Source: Girardinichthys multiradiatus (Eukaryota > Chordata > Actinopteri > Cyprinodontiformes > Goodeidae). From it: a DNA stretch of 64,000 nt. Below the pieces are notes generated by a model. It did no database searches. It was not told the origin of the DNA and worked only from the letters and a program-made list of their open reading frames with translations. This document shows positions 51,617-62,200 of this stretch, in pieces. Each line of letters begins with the position of its first letter. Within the stretch, counting starts at the first letter, position 1. Made by a program: the position numbers and the translations under genes. The DNA lies in NCBI RefSeq assembly GCF_021462225.1, contig NC_061816.1, positions 23,669,049-23,733,048 on the forward strand, written 5' to 3'.

Positions 51617-54600
51617 CATTCAATTCAATTCAATTCAATTCAAAAATACTTTATTAATCCCAAAGGGAAATTAAATGTTATAGCTAATATTATGTAGGTT
51701 TCTTCAAAGAGCCGTTGTAGATGCTGATGGCTGTGGGCAGAAAGGATCTCCTGTAGCGCTCCGTCTTACAGCAGATCTGAAGAAGCCTCTGACTGAAGAC
51801 ACTCTGTTGCTGTAGGACAGTCTCATGAAGAGGATGCTCAGAGTTCTCCATAATGTTCTTCATTTTATGAAGAATCCGTCTTTCCACAATGATCTCCAGA
51901 GGTTCCAGAGATGGCTTCACAGTTGCATCTCCACTCTAGTCTGTTGTCCAGGTGAACACCGAGGTATTTATACACCTCCACCACCTCCACTTCTTCTCCC
52001 ATGATAGAAATAGTGTTTGACTTATTCCTGTTTCTCTTAAAATCTACAATCATCTCTTTTATTTTAGTCACGTTCAACATGAGATGATTGTTTCCACACC
52101 ATGCCACAAAGCGGTCCACCACCATCCTGTACTCAGCTTCTTGTCCATCTCTGATCCACCCCACGACTGCAGAATCATCCGAGTATTTCTGCAGATGACA
52201 GGAGTCTGTCTTGTACTGGAAGTCTGAGGTGTACAGAGTGAAAAGGAATGGTGAGAGTACAGTCCCCTGTGGTGCTCCTGTGCTGCTGACTACCTGGTTA
52301 GACTCACAACCCTTCAGTCTCACAAACTGTGGTCTGTTTGTCAGGTAGTCTTTAATCCAGGAGATTGTTGAGGCCTCCACCTGAGTCTCCACAGGAACCT
52401 ATGCCAGGATCCTGTTTGTGGATTTCAGCTCTGCCTTCAACACCATCGTCCCAGTTCTGCTACAGGAGAAGCTCTCCCAGCTGAGTGTGCCCGACTCCAC
52501 CTGCAGGTGGATCACTGACTTCCTGTCTGACAGGAAGCAGCGCGTGAGGCTGGGGAAGCACGTCTCTGACTCCCTGACCATCAGCACCGGTTCCCCCCAA
52601 GGCTGTGTTCTCTCTCCTCTGCTCTTCTCCCTGTACACCAACAGCTGCACCTCCATTCACCAGTCTGTCAAGCTTATGAAGTTTGCGGACGACACCACCC
52701 TGATCGGACTCATCTCTGATGGTGACGAGTCCGCGTACAGATGGGAGGTGGACCATCTGTTGGACTGGTGCAGCCAGAACAACCTTGAGCTCAACGCTCT
52801 AAAGACAGTGGAGATGGTTGTGGACTTCAGGCAGAACCCAGCCCCACCTGCCCCCATCACCCTCTGTGACTCCACAATTGACACTGTGGAATCTTTCCGC
52901 TTCCTGGGAACCATCATCTCCCAGGATCTCAAGTGGGATCCAAACATCAGCTCCCTCATCAAGAAAGCCCAGCAGAGGATGTTCTTCCTGCGGCAGCTGA
53001 AGAAATTCAACCTGCCGAAGACTATGATGGTGCACTTCTACACAGCCATCATTGAGTCCATCCTCACCTCCTCCATCACCATCTGGTACGCCGCTGCTAC
53101 AGCCAAGGATAAGGGCAGGCTGCAGCGTGTCATTCGGTCTGCTGAGAAGGTGATTGGCTGCAGTCTACTGTCGCTCCAGGAACTGTACACCTCCAGGACC
53201 CTGAAGCGGGCACTCTTTGAAACTCTCCCCTCTGGCAGGAGGCTGCGGTCCTTCCGGACCAAAACCTCACGCCACAAGAACAGTTTTTTCCCATCTGCCA
53301 CCAGCCTTGTTAACAAAGCCCGGAAACCACACTGACACTCCCCCTTTCCCCCCTTTTTTTTTTGCTGACAGGACACTTGTAAATTGTAACTCTATGCGTT
53401 ACATTAACGCTCAGCTTGGACTCCTGCTTTACTTGCACTGCCATACTTGCACACTGATCATCTGCACTGTTGTATTGCTCTTGCATCTTATACTGCTCTA
53501 TACTTACTCTGACTCACTTAAAACTGTGCACATATATTTATATTATATTGTAGATATGTTTATACTGTTTAATTTGTATTGTATTGCACCGACTACGCCA
53601 AAACAAATTCCTTGTATGTCCAAAAACGTACTTGGCAATAAAGCTTTTCTGATTCTGATTCTGATTCTGATTATTCCTATTCAGTCTCTCCAGTTGTCTC
53701 TTCACCTGACTTCTTGAGACACACAGGTGGAAGGGGGAAGCAAAGGAAGCATCAGCATCTTCTGATATGGTTGATGGCAAACATGTAGAAGGATCTAGGG
53801 CTGAGGTGGAAGATAAAAAATGTGAGGTGTTACTGAACAGCTGTGGGTCCTGTGGGTCAAAGGAGGGTGGGATGTCTGTTTGGCTGTGAGCAGGAGAGGA
53901 GGATGCTGAGCTTCTTTCTGAACTAAACCTATTGAAGAATATGTTCAGTTCATTGGCTCTGTCCAGACGTCCATCGGTCTGATCATCCTTCTGCTTGGAG
54001 CCTGTGATCTACTTCATCCCTGTCCACACATCTCTGATATTGTTTTGCTGGAGCTTGCTCTCCAGCTTCTTCTTGTACACCTCCTTGCTGTCTCTTATCT
54101 TGACTTTAAGTTGCTTCTGTAAACTCCTCAATAATTCTCTGTCTCCCTCTCTGAAGGCTCTTTTTTTCTTGTTAAGCAGGTCCTTCAGGTCACTGGTGAT
54201 CCATGGTCTGTTATTGGGGAAGCATCTCACGGTTCTGGTGGGGATGATGTTATCCACACAGAAGTTTATATAGTCGGTTACACACTCAGTCATGGCATTG
54301 ATGTCCTCTCCATGTGGCTGGCACAGTGCGTCCCACTCTGTAACCTCAAAGCAACCTTGCAGAACTTCTTCAGCTTCCTGTGACCATTTTCTCACAGTCC
54401 TCTTTATTACAGGTTGCCTCTGAACAAGGGGCTTATATTTCGAGCAGAGAAAAACAAGATTGTGATCTTATTTGCCTAGCAGAGGTCTTGCTGTAGAGAT
54501 GTATGAGTCCTTGACATTTGCATAAAACAAATCCAATGTTTTGTTTTCTCTGGTAGAGCAGCTGACAAACTGTTGAAACGTTGGAAGTGTTGCAGAGAGT

Positions 54601-55485
54601 GAAGCATAGTTAAAATCACCAGAAATTGCCACAAAAGCATTGGGGTTTTCTGTCTGTAGCTTAGCAACAACTGAGCTGATGGCATCACATGCAGTGTCGG
54701 CAACAGCGGAAGGTGGAACGTAAACTGTTGCCAAAATAACACTGGTGAACTCTCTGGGTAAATAATATGGATGAAAACTTACTGCCAACAGTTCAATATC
54801 TGGACTGCAGAGTTGACACTTCACAGTAACATGTCCTGGATGACACCATCTGTTGTTCACAAATACTGCCAGTCCACCTCCTTTACATTTGCCGCTCCTC
54901 TTTAAGTCTCTGTCTGCTCGTATGGTTAAAAAGCCCGGCAGAGAGACGCTGGAGTCGGGGATATGATCCTGCAGCCATGTCTCAGTAAAACACATGATAC
55001 TGCATGCACGGTACTCTGGCTGGGTCCTTTGTAGGGCTTGGAGTTCATCCAACTTGTTTCCCAACGATCTCACATTGCCCATCATAATCGACGGAAGAGA
55101 TGGTTTGAACTTCCTCCTTCTCTCTCTTCTCTTAGCTCCTGCTCTGCATCCACGGCGTCTCCTTTTCAACTCATCAGGGATTTGGGGTTGTAGTTGAAGC
55201 ATTATTTGAGCTTTTGAGATATTAATCAGCTGCTCCCGGTTGTAAGAAACAACCCCGTTGCCATGGCAATTCATCATAACAAATGTCCAAAAATAGAAAG
55301 TATCAAGAAAAATCCTCCAAGCTGCACAGCATCCGACACCAGAGTGGACAGTAGTCCAAAAAAAATCAACTGTATCCACCACAAGAGGAATAGTTCCCAA
55401 AAAAGAATAAATCAGAATCAAAAGTAACAGAGCTACTCCAACCTGCTGCCACCTTGAGCGGCGCAATTCTAGAATTACATATTTT
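51617..55485 (-). mobile_element. Rex1/Babar-like LINE inserted in the L2-like LINE
   Basis: On the minus strand the 5' part (55466-54468) is an open frame with the AP endonuclease: GNVRSLGNKLDELQ, FTETWLQDHIPDSSVSLPGF, GGGLAVFVNNRWCHPGH and the catalytic-type SGDFNYASLS. The linker continues at 54395-53990 with RTVRCFPNNRPWITSDLKDL and KVKIRDSKEVYKKKLESKLQ, then VSRSQVKRQLERLN (about 53710). The RT resumes at 52392 with STISWIKDYLTNRPQFVRL, SSTGAPQGTVLSPFLFTLYT and KYSDDSAVVG. A 206-bp internal deletion then joins WRCNCEA to the C-terminal part. The 3' tail at the left is a run of TTGAA units. About 150 residues of early RT are missing where the next element sits. Confidence 0.85.
52396..53676 (+). 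mobile_element. Innermost LINE fragment (Rex1/CR1-like), plus strand
   Basis: The frame 52418-53335 is open: [40 protein letters not shown], the catalytic [71 protein letters not shown], ending [20 protein letters not shown]. It differs clearly in sequence from the surrounding minus-strand LINE. The 3' UTR ends with GATTCT tandem units (53650-53676), a normal end for such LINEs. The 5' part is truncated in the early RT domain. Confidence 0.87.
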
Positions 55486-56262
55486 GGACTTGATCATCAC
55501 TAAGAGTCCAATTTCCAAGGTGTCTGTAACTGATGTTGCTCTATCTGACCACTTTTCTGTTATTTTTGAAAGCATCATCTGCAATGACTCAGTTTGCCAA
55601 AGAGACATGAAAAGAAAACGCATCTTTAAGGACGGTGCTGCTGAAACTTTCAACCAGATTTACTCTTCTCCCTCCTCTTTGCCCGGTTCTAAAGTCCTTA
55701 CACTGGCTCCCTGTAGCTCAGAGAATAGAGTTTAAAATACTTCTGTTAGTCTATAAATCACTGAATGGCTTAGCACCAAAATACATTACAGACTTTTTGT
55801 CAATGTATCAACCAGCCAGACCTCTCAGGTCATCTCGCTCAAATCTACTCTGCGTACCCAAAACCAGAACCAAACATGGAGAAGCAGCTTTTAGTTCTTA
55901 TGCTCCACTAATCTGGAATAAACTGCCAGAAAACTGTAAAAGCGCCGAAACCCTAAGTTGCTTTAAATCGAGATTAAACACGTATTTGTTTAGAGTGGCC
56001 TTTGACTGTGCCGTCTAAACATGATTACTTGCGTTTTCAGTCCAATTTTCCTTTCATTTTCTTGTCCATCATTCTATTCTCTTTATTTTATTTTACTTTT
56101 TTAAATTACCTCTGTTGTTTGATTTTATAATTTGATTTGTTTTTCTGTGTCTGTATCTGTGTTTATTTGCTTTGTGATTGTATTGTAATTGTATGTACAG
56201 CGCTTTGAGTGTCTCGTTGCTGAAAAGCGCTATATAAATAAACTTACCTTACCTTACCTACC

Positions 56263-57120
56263 TTACCACAACCCCCATCCACCTCTGGAGAGGGGGCTAT
56301 GTACAAAAGAGGGGTCCACATGGCCAACCGGAGCCGCCCCAGGACGGAGCAGTCCCGACCCCCCAACGAGCTCCGATCCCAACCCCAATGAGTCTCCCAC
56401 CCCCCAGTGAACCCCAACAAGAACCTCCCCACAGGGCCACCCACAACAAGGACACCGATATCGACCACATCCCCCCGAACCCAAACGCCACGAATTCCCA
56501 CCCCCACAGGGGCACAACCCCACAGGTGAACTCCGTGGCCGAGAAGCCAATGAAGCCACACCCACACAGCACAAGCTCCACACACAGCCCCGCTCTAAGA
56601 ACCCCCCGCCACACCCCGCTCCCCCACCACACAGCACGCCGCAACGACAAGGCGAAGGCCCCGCGCAACGCCACCCCCGCCCACTGGCGCAGCAGGGCAC
56701 ACCCCACCCAGCACCCACAACCGGAGCCCCGACCCCACACCATGACGGGACAAACTCATCCACCAAGAGGTCCCTGGCCAGGGCCAGTGTCCCCCACCAC
56801 ACCCCCCTCAGCAACAAAAAACACTACATCACTGCCACTGCAACGACTGCCCAGGGAGAAACCCTATCCAGCTCAGCTCCACCATCGCCGCCCAGCCGTT
56901 CCAAATGCCAGTGACCCCACGCCCTAGAAGTGGACACAGCCCCTCCACCCCACAGGCTGCAGCCCCTCCATGCCACCCCCCAGCCCACCGCCCCGATCCC
57001 CCCTCGGACAAGACAGCCAGCAAAGCAGCACACCTCCAAGCATGCCCAAACCCCCAGACAGCCCCAGCCCACCAGTCCACGAGAGGGATGCATGCACCGA
57101 CCGGGGACCTGGACCATACA
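56263..57120 (-). other. C-rich block at the right end of the composite
   Basis: Long C-rich, Pro-codon-rich sequence on plus (G-rich on minus). The long open frames on both strands reflect base composition, not coding. It resembles the GC-rich 5' part of the L2-like LINE (48370-49150) in composition and shares CCACGAGAGGGA, so it may be a LINE 5' UTR. Confidence 0.4.
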
Positions 57121-57136
57121 GGTTACAAGCAACTCT
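57121..57136. repeat. 16-bp direct repeat bounding the composite insertion, right copy
   Basis: GGTTACAAGCAACTCT, the partner of 47854-47869. Confidence 0.85.
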
Positions 57137-57214
57137 AATATAATGAAGCAACTCACATGGCTTCATCCTTCCACAAAACTCATGGCTAGCAAATAAAGTT
57201 TCTATTCTATGTAA

Positions 57215-57335
57215 TGCAGCAACTTGGTCCAGTACCCTGGTAGAGAGACTGTTCAGCCTGGGAAAGCTTGTACTTTTTCCAAAGAGAAACAGGTTCTCCG
57301 AGGAGAGGTTTAGATTTTTAAATGGTTATAAGATA
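57215..57335 (+). pseudogene. hAT transposase C-terminal (dimerisation) fragment
   Basis: The plus-strand frame reads WSSTLVERLFSLGKLVLFPK then RNRFSEERFRFLNGYK, the conserved end of hAT transposases (usually SSAPVERLFS). It may belong to the same family as the relic at 41500-42255, but 15 kb separates them. Confidence 0.75.
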
Positions 57336-57739
57336 GCCAAAACGTTTTTGTTATTTTTTATGTTATGTTTAAAACTGGATGCCTTAGTTTTGAAATACAT
57401 AGCACTTTACTTTTTCAGTGCATGAATGGTATAATGTTTTTGTTTACTCTGATAAACATGAGGTACAATCTACCTGGCTTTTGTCTGGAACAGTGGGACA
57501 TCTATTTAATTTTACCACAAATGGTATTTTATTTTTTTGTTAAATTGCTTGAAAAGTATTATTTTTGAGTGTTGTATATATTTCATAGCCAGTTGTAGTC
57601 TGTTAGTGTGCAATAAATGTCAAGTTCTAAAACATCTTGTTTGTTTTGCTTTGCTTCTATTATAAACATTGGATATAATAATAATCATATCTACAGGGGT
57701 TGGACAATGAAACTGAAACACCTGGTTTTAGACCACAAT

Positions 57740-59861
57740 TGTCACGGTTTACTTGATATTGGACCCCACAATGCAGACGAGCAGGCAGCGTGATGGTAAG
57801 TGAAAAAAAGAGAGGTTTAATTACGAAAACTCACTCACAGCAGGAGGCAGGAACAAAACAAACGGGCAGGCAAGACAGGCATGGCATGATCAAAAAATAA
57901 GACATGATATGAGAAATGTTTCCGCGATGACTAACTGAACAGGTGTGTATATCTGGAGTGAAAACCAGGTGGAGCAAGGAGACAGATTAACTTTGAGCAG
58001 GTGAACCGAATAAACTTAATTAACACACAGAACAAAACGTGGCTGTGGCAAAAACAGAGACTAATATACAAACAAAACCAAACTTGACAAAACATGAACA
58101 AGACTAAAACATGACCAGAAAAATAATAAACAAAAGCATGATTCAAAATCTAAGAATAATAATAATAATAATAAACAAAAGAACGAGTTAAAACCTTAAC
58201 TGTGAAAAACATTAGAAAAAACCAAACAACCCCAAATCATAACAGTTTCTGTCCACGGATTTACGGCCCAGCCAAGCCCCTGGTTTATTCAACCTGAGCC
58301 TGTCCGGCTTTCAAGGCTGCCTGGATTCATTGTCAAGAGGACTATCACAGCTCTCTGTGTTCCAGCCACAGCTTCAGCTGATCCCCCTGAGGTTCGACAA
58401 AACAAAAGCATGACCAGGAAGATAACAGAAGCATGATTTAAAATCTAAGAAGAAGAATAACAAAAGAACGAGTCAAAACCGTAACTGTGAAAAGCATAAG
58501 AAGAAACCCGAAACCAAAAACCAAACAACCCTACATCATGACAGAACCCCCCCCCCCTTAAGGGTGGATACCAGACGCCCACAACAGTCCAAACAAAAAG
58601 AAAACAACCCGCCCAGGGCGGGCGGGGGGGGTCTAGGTAGGAGGGCCAGAAACAAAAACAACCCGACCAGGGCGGGCGGTGGGGGCCTTGGTAGGAGGGC
58701 CAAAAACAAAAACAGAGTTCAGGCGGGCAACCAGGAGCTCGTCCCAAGCAGGCACAGAGTTCAGGCGGGCGACCAGGAGGTCGTCCCGAGCAGGCACAGA
58801 GTTCAGGCGGGCGACCAGGCCTGCCCCAAAGACGTGGAGGCCGACTGAGCAGAGTAGAGGACTTCCCAGACACTCTGTGGAACTCCAGTGGCGCAGAGCC
58901 TGGCGAACCCTCAGAGGCTGAAGCAGAGCCTGGCAAACCCTCAGAGGCTGAAGCAGAGCCTGGCGAACCCTCAGAGGCTGAAGCAGAGCCTGGCGAACCC
59001 TCAGCTCTGGGTTCAAAAGCCAGAACGAGGACAAAACGTTCCTTAAACTCCTGCAGACTAGGAACAGGAGCTGAGGCGTCGACCGGACCCTCAGTGGCGT
59101 GAGTTGAGGCGTCGGCCGGACCCTCAGTGGCGTGAGCTGAGGCATCGCCGGGGCCCCCGATGACTTGATCCGGGGCGTCCCTCTTACAACGTCTTCTGCG
59201 CCGTGTGGAGGGGGTTGAGGCTGACTTAGGGTCAGGCTGAGGCTGTGGAGTGTCTGGCCTGGAGTCAGGCTGAGGCTGAGGCTGTGGTTTGTCAGGCTGA
59301 GGCTGTGAGCGTGATGGCAAGTGAAAAAAAAGAGGTTTAATTACGAAAACTCACTCACAGCAGGAGGCAGGAACAAAACAAACGGGCAGGCAAGACAGGC
59401 ATGGCATGATCAAAAAATAAGAGTGGATTTTACAACAAAACATGAGCATGAGAGTGAAAGATGTTTCCACGATGACTAACTGAACAGGTGTGTATAAATG
59501 GAGCATGGTACAGGTGGAGCAAGGAGACAGATTAACTTGGACAGGTGAACTGAATAAACTTAATTTACAGAAAACACAACGTGACAGGAGCAAAACATGG
59601 CTTGAACAGAACGCAAATCCAAGGAAACAAACTAACAGAAATATAACTAGAAAAACATGAAACAAAAACATAACCAGATCCGAAAACCAAACTTGACAAA
59701 ACATGAACAAGACGACAAAACAAAAGCATGACCAGGAAAATAACAGAAGCATGATTCAAAATCTCAGAAGAATAATAACAAAAGAACGAGTCAAAACCGT
59801 AACTGTGAAAAACATAAGAAGAAACCCGAAACCAAAAACCAAACAACCCTACATCATGACA
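57740..59861 (-). mobile_element. LTR retrotransposon, non-autonomous, with 5-bp target duplication
   Basis: It starts TGTCACGG and ends ATCATGACA, and is flanked by ACAAT at 57735-57739 and 59862-59866; without it the Tc1-like sequence joins perfectly. The left LTR spans about 57740-58552 with a rearranged middle (a TCATAACA end at 58243 is followed by a second partial LTR end). A polypurine tract (minus-strand AAGGGGGGGGGGTTC) sits beside 58553, placing the element on the minus strand. The right LTR starts truncated near 59310. The interior (58553-59310) encodes no gag or pol, only tandem-repeat sequence. Confidence 0.82.
58560..59150 (-). repeat. Minisatellite arrays inside the LTR element
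   Basis: There are three tandem families: about 42 bp with GAGTTCAGGCGGGCGACCAG (58715-58820, three units), 30 bp with AAGCAGAGCCTGGCGAACCC (58890-59005, four units; GSPGSASASE in the long frame) and about 36 bp with GGACCCTCAGTGGCGTGAG (59055-59150, three units). The long minus-strand open frame (58445-59320) is a product of these in-frame repeats. Confidence 0.85.
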
Positions 59862-59917
59862 ACAATAACTTGTTAGTATGGTGTAGGGCCTCCTTTTGTG
59901 GCCAATACAGCGTCAAT

Positions 59918-60700
59918 TCATCTTGCGAATGACATATACAAGTACTGCACAGTGGTCAGAGGGATTTTAAGCCATTCTTCTTGCAGGATAGTGGCCAGGT
60001 CACTACTTGATACTGGTGGAGGAAAACGTTTCCTGACTCGCTCCTCCAAAACACCCCAAAGTGGCTCAATAATATTTAGAACTGGTGACTGTGGAGGCCA
60101 TGGGAGATGTTCAACTTCACTTTCATGTTCATCAAACCAATCTTTCACCAGTCCTGCTGTGTGTATTGGTGCATTGTCATCCTGATACATGGCACCGCCT
60201 TCAGGATACAATGTTTGAACCATTGGATGCATATGGTCCTCAAGAATGGTTCGGTAGTCCTTGGAATTGACGCGCCCATGTAGCACAAGTATTGGGCCAA
60301 GGGAATGCCATGATATGGCAGCCCAAACCATCACTGATCCACCCCTATGCTTCACTGTGGGCATGCAACAGTCTGGGTGGTACGCTTCTTTGGGGCTTCT
60401 CCACACCGTAACTCTCCCGGATGTGGGGAAAACAGTAAAGGTGGACTCATCAGAGAACAATACACGTTTCACATTGAAACCGAAGTTTGGCATTGGCATG
60501 AGTGACCAAAGGTTTGGCTATAGCAGCCCGGCCGTGTATATTGACCCTGTGGAGCTCCCGACGGAATGTTCTGGTGAAAAGAGGAGTTGAGGTGCACATT
60601 TAATTCTGCCGTGATTTGGGCAGCCGTGGTTTTATGTTTTTGGATACAATCCGGGTTAGCACCCGAACATCCCTTTCAGACAGCTTCCTCTTGCGTCCAC
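59918..60700 (-). pseudogene. Tc1-like transposase, N-terminally truncated
   Basis: The minus-strand frame contains RVLFSDESTFTVFPTSGRVT (first Asp), KHRGGSVMVWAAISWHSLGP, YQDDNAPIHTAGLVKDWFDE (second Asp), SPVLNIIEPLWGVLEERVRK (Glu) and EEWLKIPL. The DDE triad is therefore intact. The frame is open for 193 codons. Upstream (60500-60700) frame-broken remains of HGRAAIAKPLVTHANA and the RGRKRKLSERDVRVLTRI region can be read. There is an internal deletion before VLFSDE and no N-terminal DNA-binding domain. Confidence 0.88.
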
Positions 60701-61430
60701 GCCTCGGCTCAAGTCAACGGGGGTCTCGTCGACCCTCAGCTCCTGCCCACGCCATTGAGGGTCTCTGCGGTGCCTCAGCTCCTGCCCATGCCACTGAGGG
60801 TCTCGGTGAAGCCTCAGCTCCTGCCCACGTCACTGAGGGTGACCCATAGATGAAGGTTTCGAGGAGGACGCACTGCCGGATCCTGTCTCTGGGGAGTTCA
60901 AAGAGCAGCTTTTCCTCGTTCTGGTCTCCGAGGGTTCCCCAGTCTCTGTTCCTGTCTCCGGTGGCTCTGCAGGCTCAGCTTCAGCCTCTGAGGGCTTGCC
61001 AGGCCATGTTCCGGAGGAGCCCGTGGGCGGGCTGCCTCCACGACCAGGCCCTGAGCACCTTCTTGGTTTCCTCTGGGTGGTGCTCATGGAATTCATGCCT
61101 GACACACCACAGCCTGACACACGATCCAGTTCCCCAGGGTCCAAGCCGGACGCTATGCTCCGAGGGTCCTCTACTTTGCTCGGACGGCCTCCTGGTCAGC
61201 CTGTGGGTTCCCGCTGCCGTCGCTGGCCGCTGCGGTCTCTGTGTCTCTGTCGGCCTTCAAGTCTCCGCCGCCGACTGCCCAGGACTCTGTGTTGCGGGTC
61301 CTGGTGCCTGCCTGAACTCTGTGCCTGCACGGGACAACCTCCTGGTCGCCCGCCTGAACTCTGCGCCTGCACGGGACGACCTCCTGGTCGCCCTCCTGAA
61401 CTCTGTTTTTGTTTACTAAATCCTGGGTGG
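60701..61430 (+). mobile_element. Second copy of the LTR element interior, opposite orientation
   Basis: It carries the same unit types as 58560-59300 but on the other strand: CACTGAGGGTCTCGGTGAAG units (60720-60840) and GGTCGCCCGCCTGAACTCTG units (61310-61405). It abuts the truncated Tc1-like sequence at 60700, so it may have replaced the transposon end. No LTR is attached. Confidence 0.75.
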
Positions 61431-61774
61431 ATTGAGATAAAACTTATATTTTTGGAATTCATTAGGTTTGTGTTGTCTGCTGATGCTGTTTGGGTGTGTA
61501 CAAGGTGATTCAACTGCTTGTATTTTTAACTGTTGTTCGTAGAAGTGGTTTATATCAGCTTTTTGCCAAGATTCTGACATTTTAGAGTGTACCGCACATG
61601 TTTATGTTTAACTAAGGGACTGTAGAGCAATGAACGTAGAAAAAAAAAAGTACAAACCCTCCCCCGTTTCCAGGAAATGGGTAGCATGAGCTTAGTTACT
61701 AACTCAACTACTTATAGGGAGAAGAAACTTCTGACTATAAGTAGTTATTTTTTTACAGTAATGTGCCCAACAAT

Positions 61775-61880
61775 GGATGTTACTGCACTTGGTCGGCCTG
61801 CGAACGGCCTTGACCAGAACCCCATTGAGAATCTTCGAAGTATTGTCAGAGACATAAGAGGTACAAAGAAATTAGCCAAC
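61775..61880 (+). pseudogene. Tc1-like transposase fragment
   Basis: The frame reads GLDQNPIENLRSIVRDIRG, a relic of the SPDLNPIENLWxIV block containing the third acidic residue. Confidence 0.5.
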
Positions 61881-61905
61881 TGAAAGAACAACAACCGCAG
61901 TAACA

Positions 61906-62200
61906 ATACAGTTTATTTGCATAGCACATTTCAGCAACAAAAAATTCAGATTGCTTTTCATAATGAAAACATAAGAAAGTGCATTGCAGTGACAATAATA
62001 AAGGAAAGAAAAGTTGGACTACAGACTGAAATTTCAAACTTTTTGCACCTTTCCAGAAGTTTGTTCTACATCGGAACACAAGTACTGAACGATCATTCAA
62101 TGAACTCCAACTGCACTTCAATCTAAAGTTCCCTATTGACACAAAAAGTTTCTGTCCTTTAACACTCAAACCAAAATATAGCAGAAAGACCTACCTAGTT
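61906..62200. repeat. Dispersed repeat with CAGTTTATTTGCATAGCACA start
   Basis: The sequence ACAGTTTATTTGCATAGCAC, then TTTCAGCAACAAAAAATTCA and GTGCATTGCAGTGACAATAA matches a common fish interspersed repeat pattern. No coding capacity. Confidence 0.45.

Larger units (their letters stand above)
48040..56262 (+). mobile_element. L2-like LINE (ORF1 with esterase-type domain), split and internally deleted
   Basis: 5' region 48040-49330 is GC-rich with an A18 run near 48842. ORF1 relic runs 49392-50880. ORF2 endonuclease starts near 51080 with YKLALLNIRSLSGKSFLNNE and MFLTETWLHEF. After the nested insertion it resumes at 55486 with LHILDLIITK and VTDVALSDHFSVIF. Near 55660 it jumps past the entire RT to the tail LKSLHWLPVAQRIEFKILLL, ending WNKLPENC and FKSRLNTYLF (55700-56015). 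The 3' end has the GCGCTATATAAATAAA signature and CTTAC-type repeats. The element cannot be autonomous. Confidence 0.82.
47870..57120 (-). mobile_element. 9.25-kb composite retroelement nest between 16-bp duplications
   Basis: The outermost insertion begins at its left edge with poly-T (47870-47883) and a hairpin-forming segment. At its right edge is a C-rich block (56275-57120) free of long conserved frames. Poly-T beside the left duplication suggests the outer element is a poly(A)-tailed retrotransposed sequence in minus orientation, with its G-rich 5' part at the right. The plus-strand L2-like LINE would then be a later insertion inside it. An alternative is that the whole block moved as one unit. 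Confidence 0.6.
57694..60700 (-). mobile_element. Tc1-like transposon interrupted by an LTR element
   Basis: The left terminus is CAGGGGTTGGACAATGAAAC at 57694, next to TA. The element reads to 57739, is interrupted, and resumes at 59862 with AACTTGTTAGTATGGTGTAG. The break at 60700 cuts off the transposase N-terminus and the right terminus. Confidence 0.9.

Noticed and set aside
56244..57196. Several 80-184 codon open frames on both strands
   Set aside because: Same reason: extreme C/G bias removes stop codons in all frames. No motif is shared with any family.
58445..59320. 291-codon frame as a possible gene
   Set aside because: It is built from in-frame minisatellite units and runs through a polypurine tract into an LTR, so it is not a host gene.
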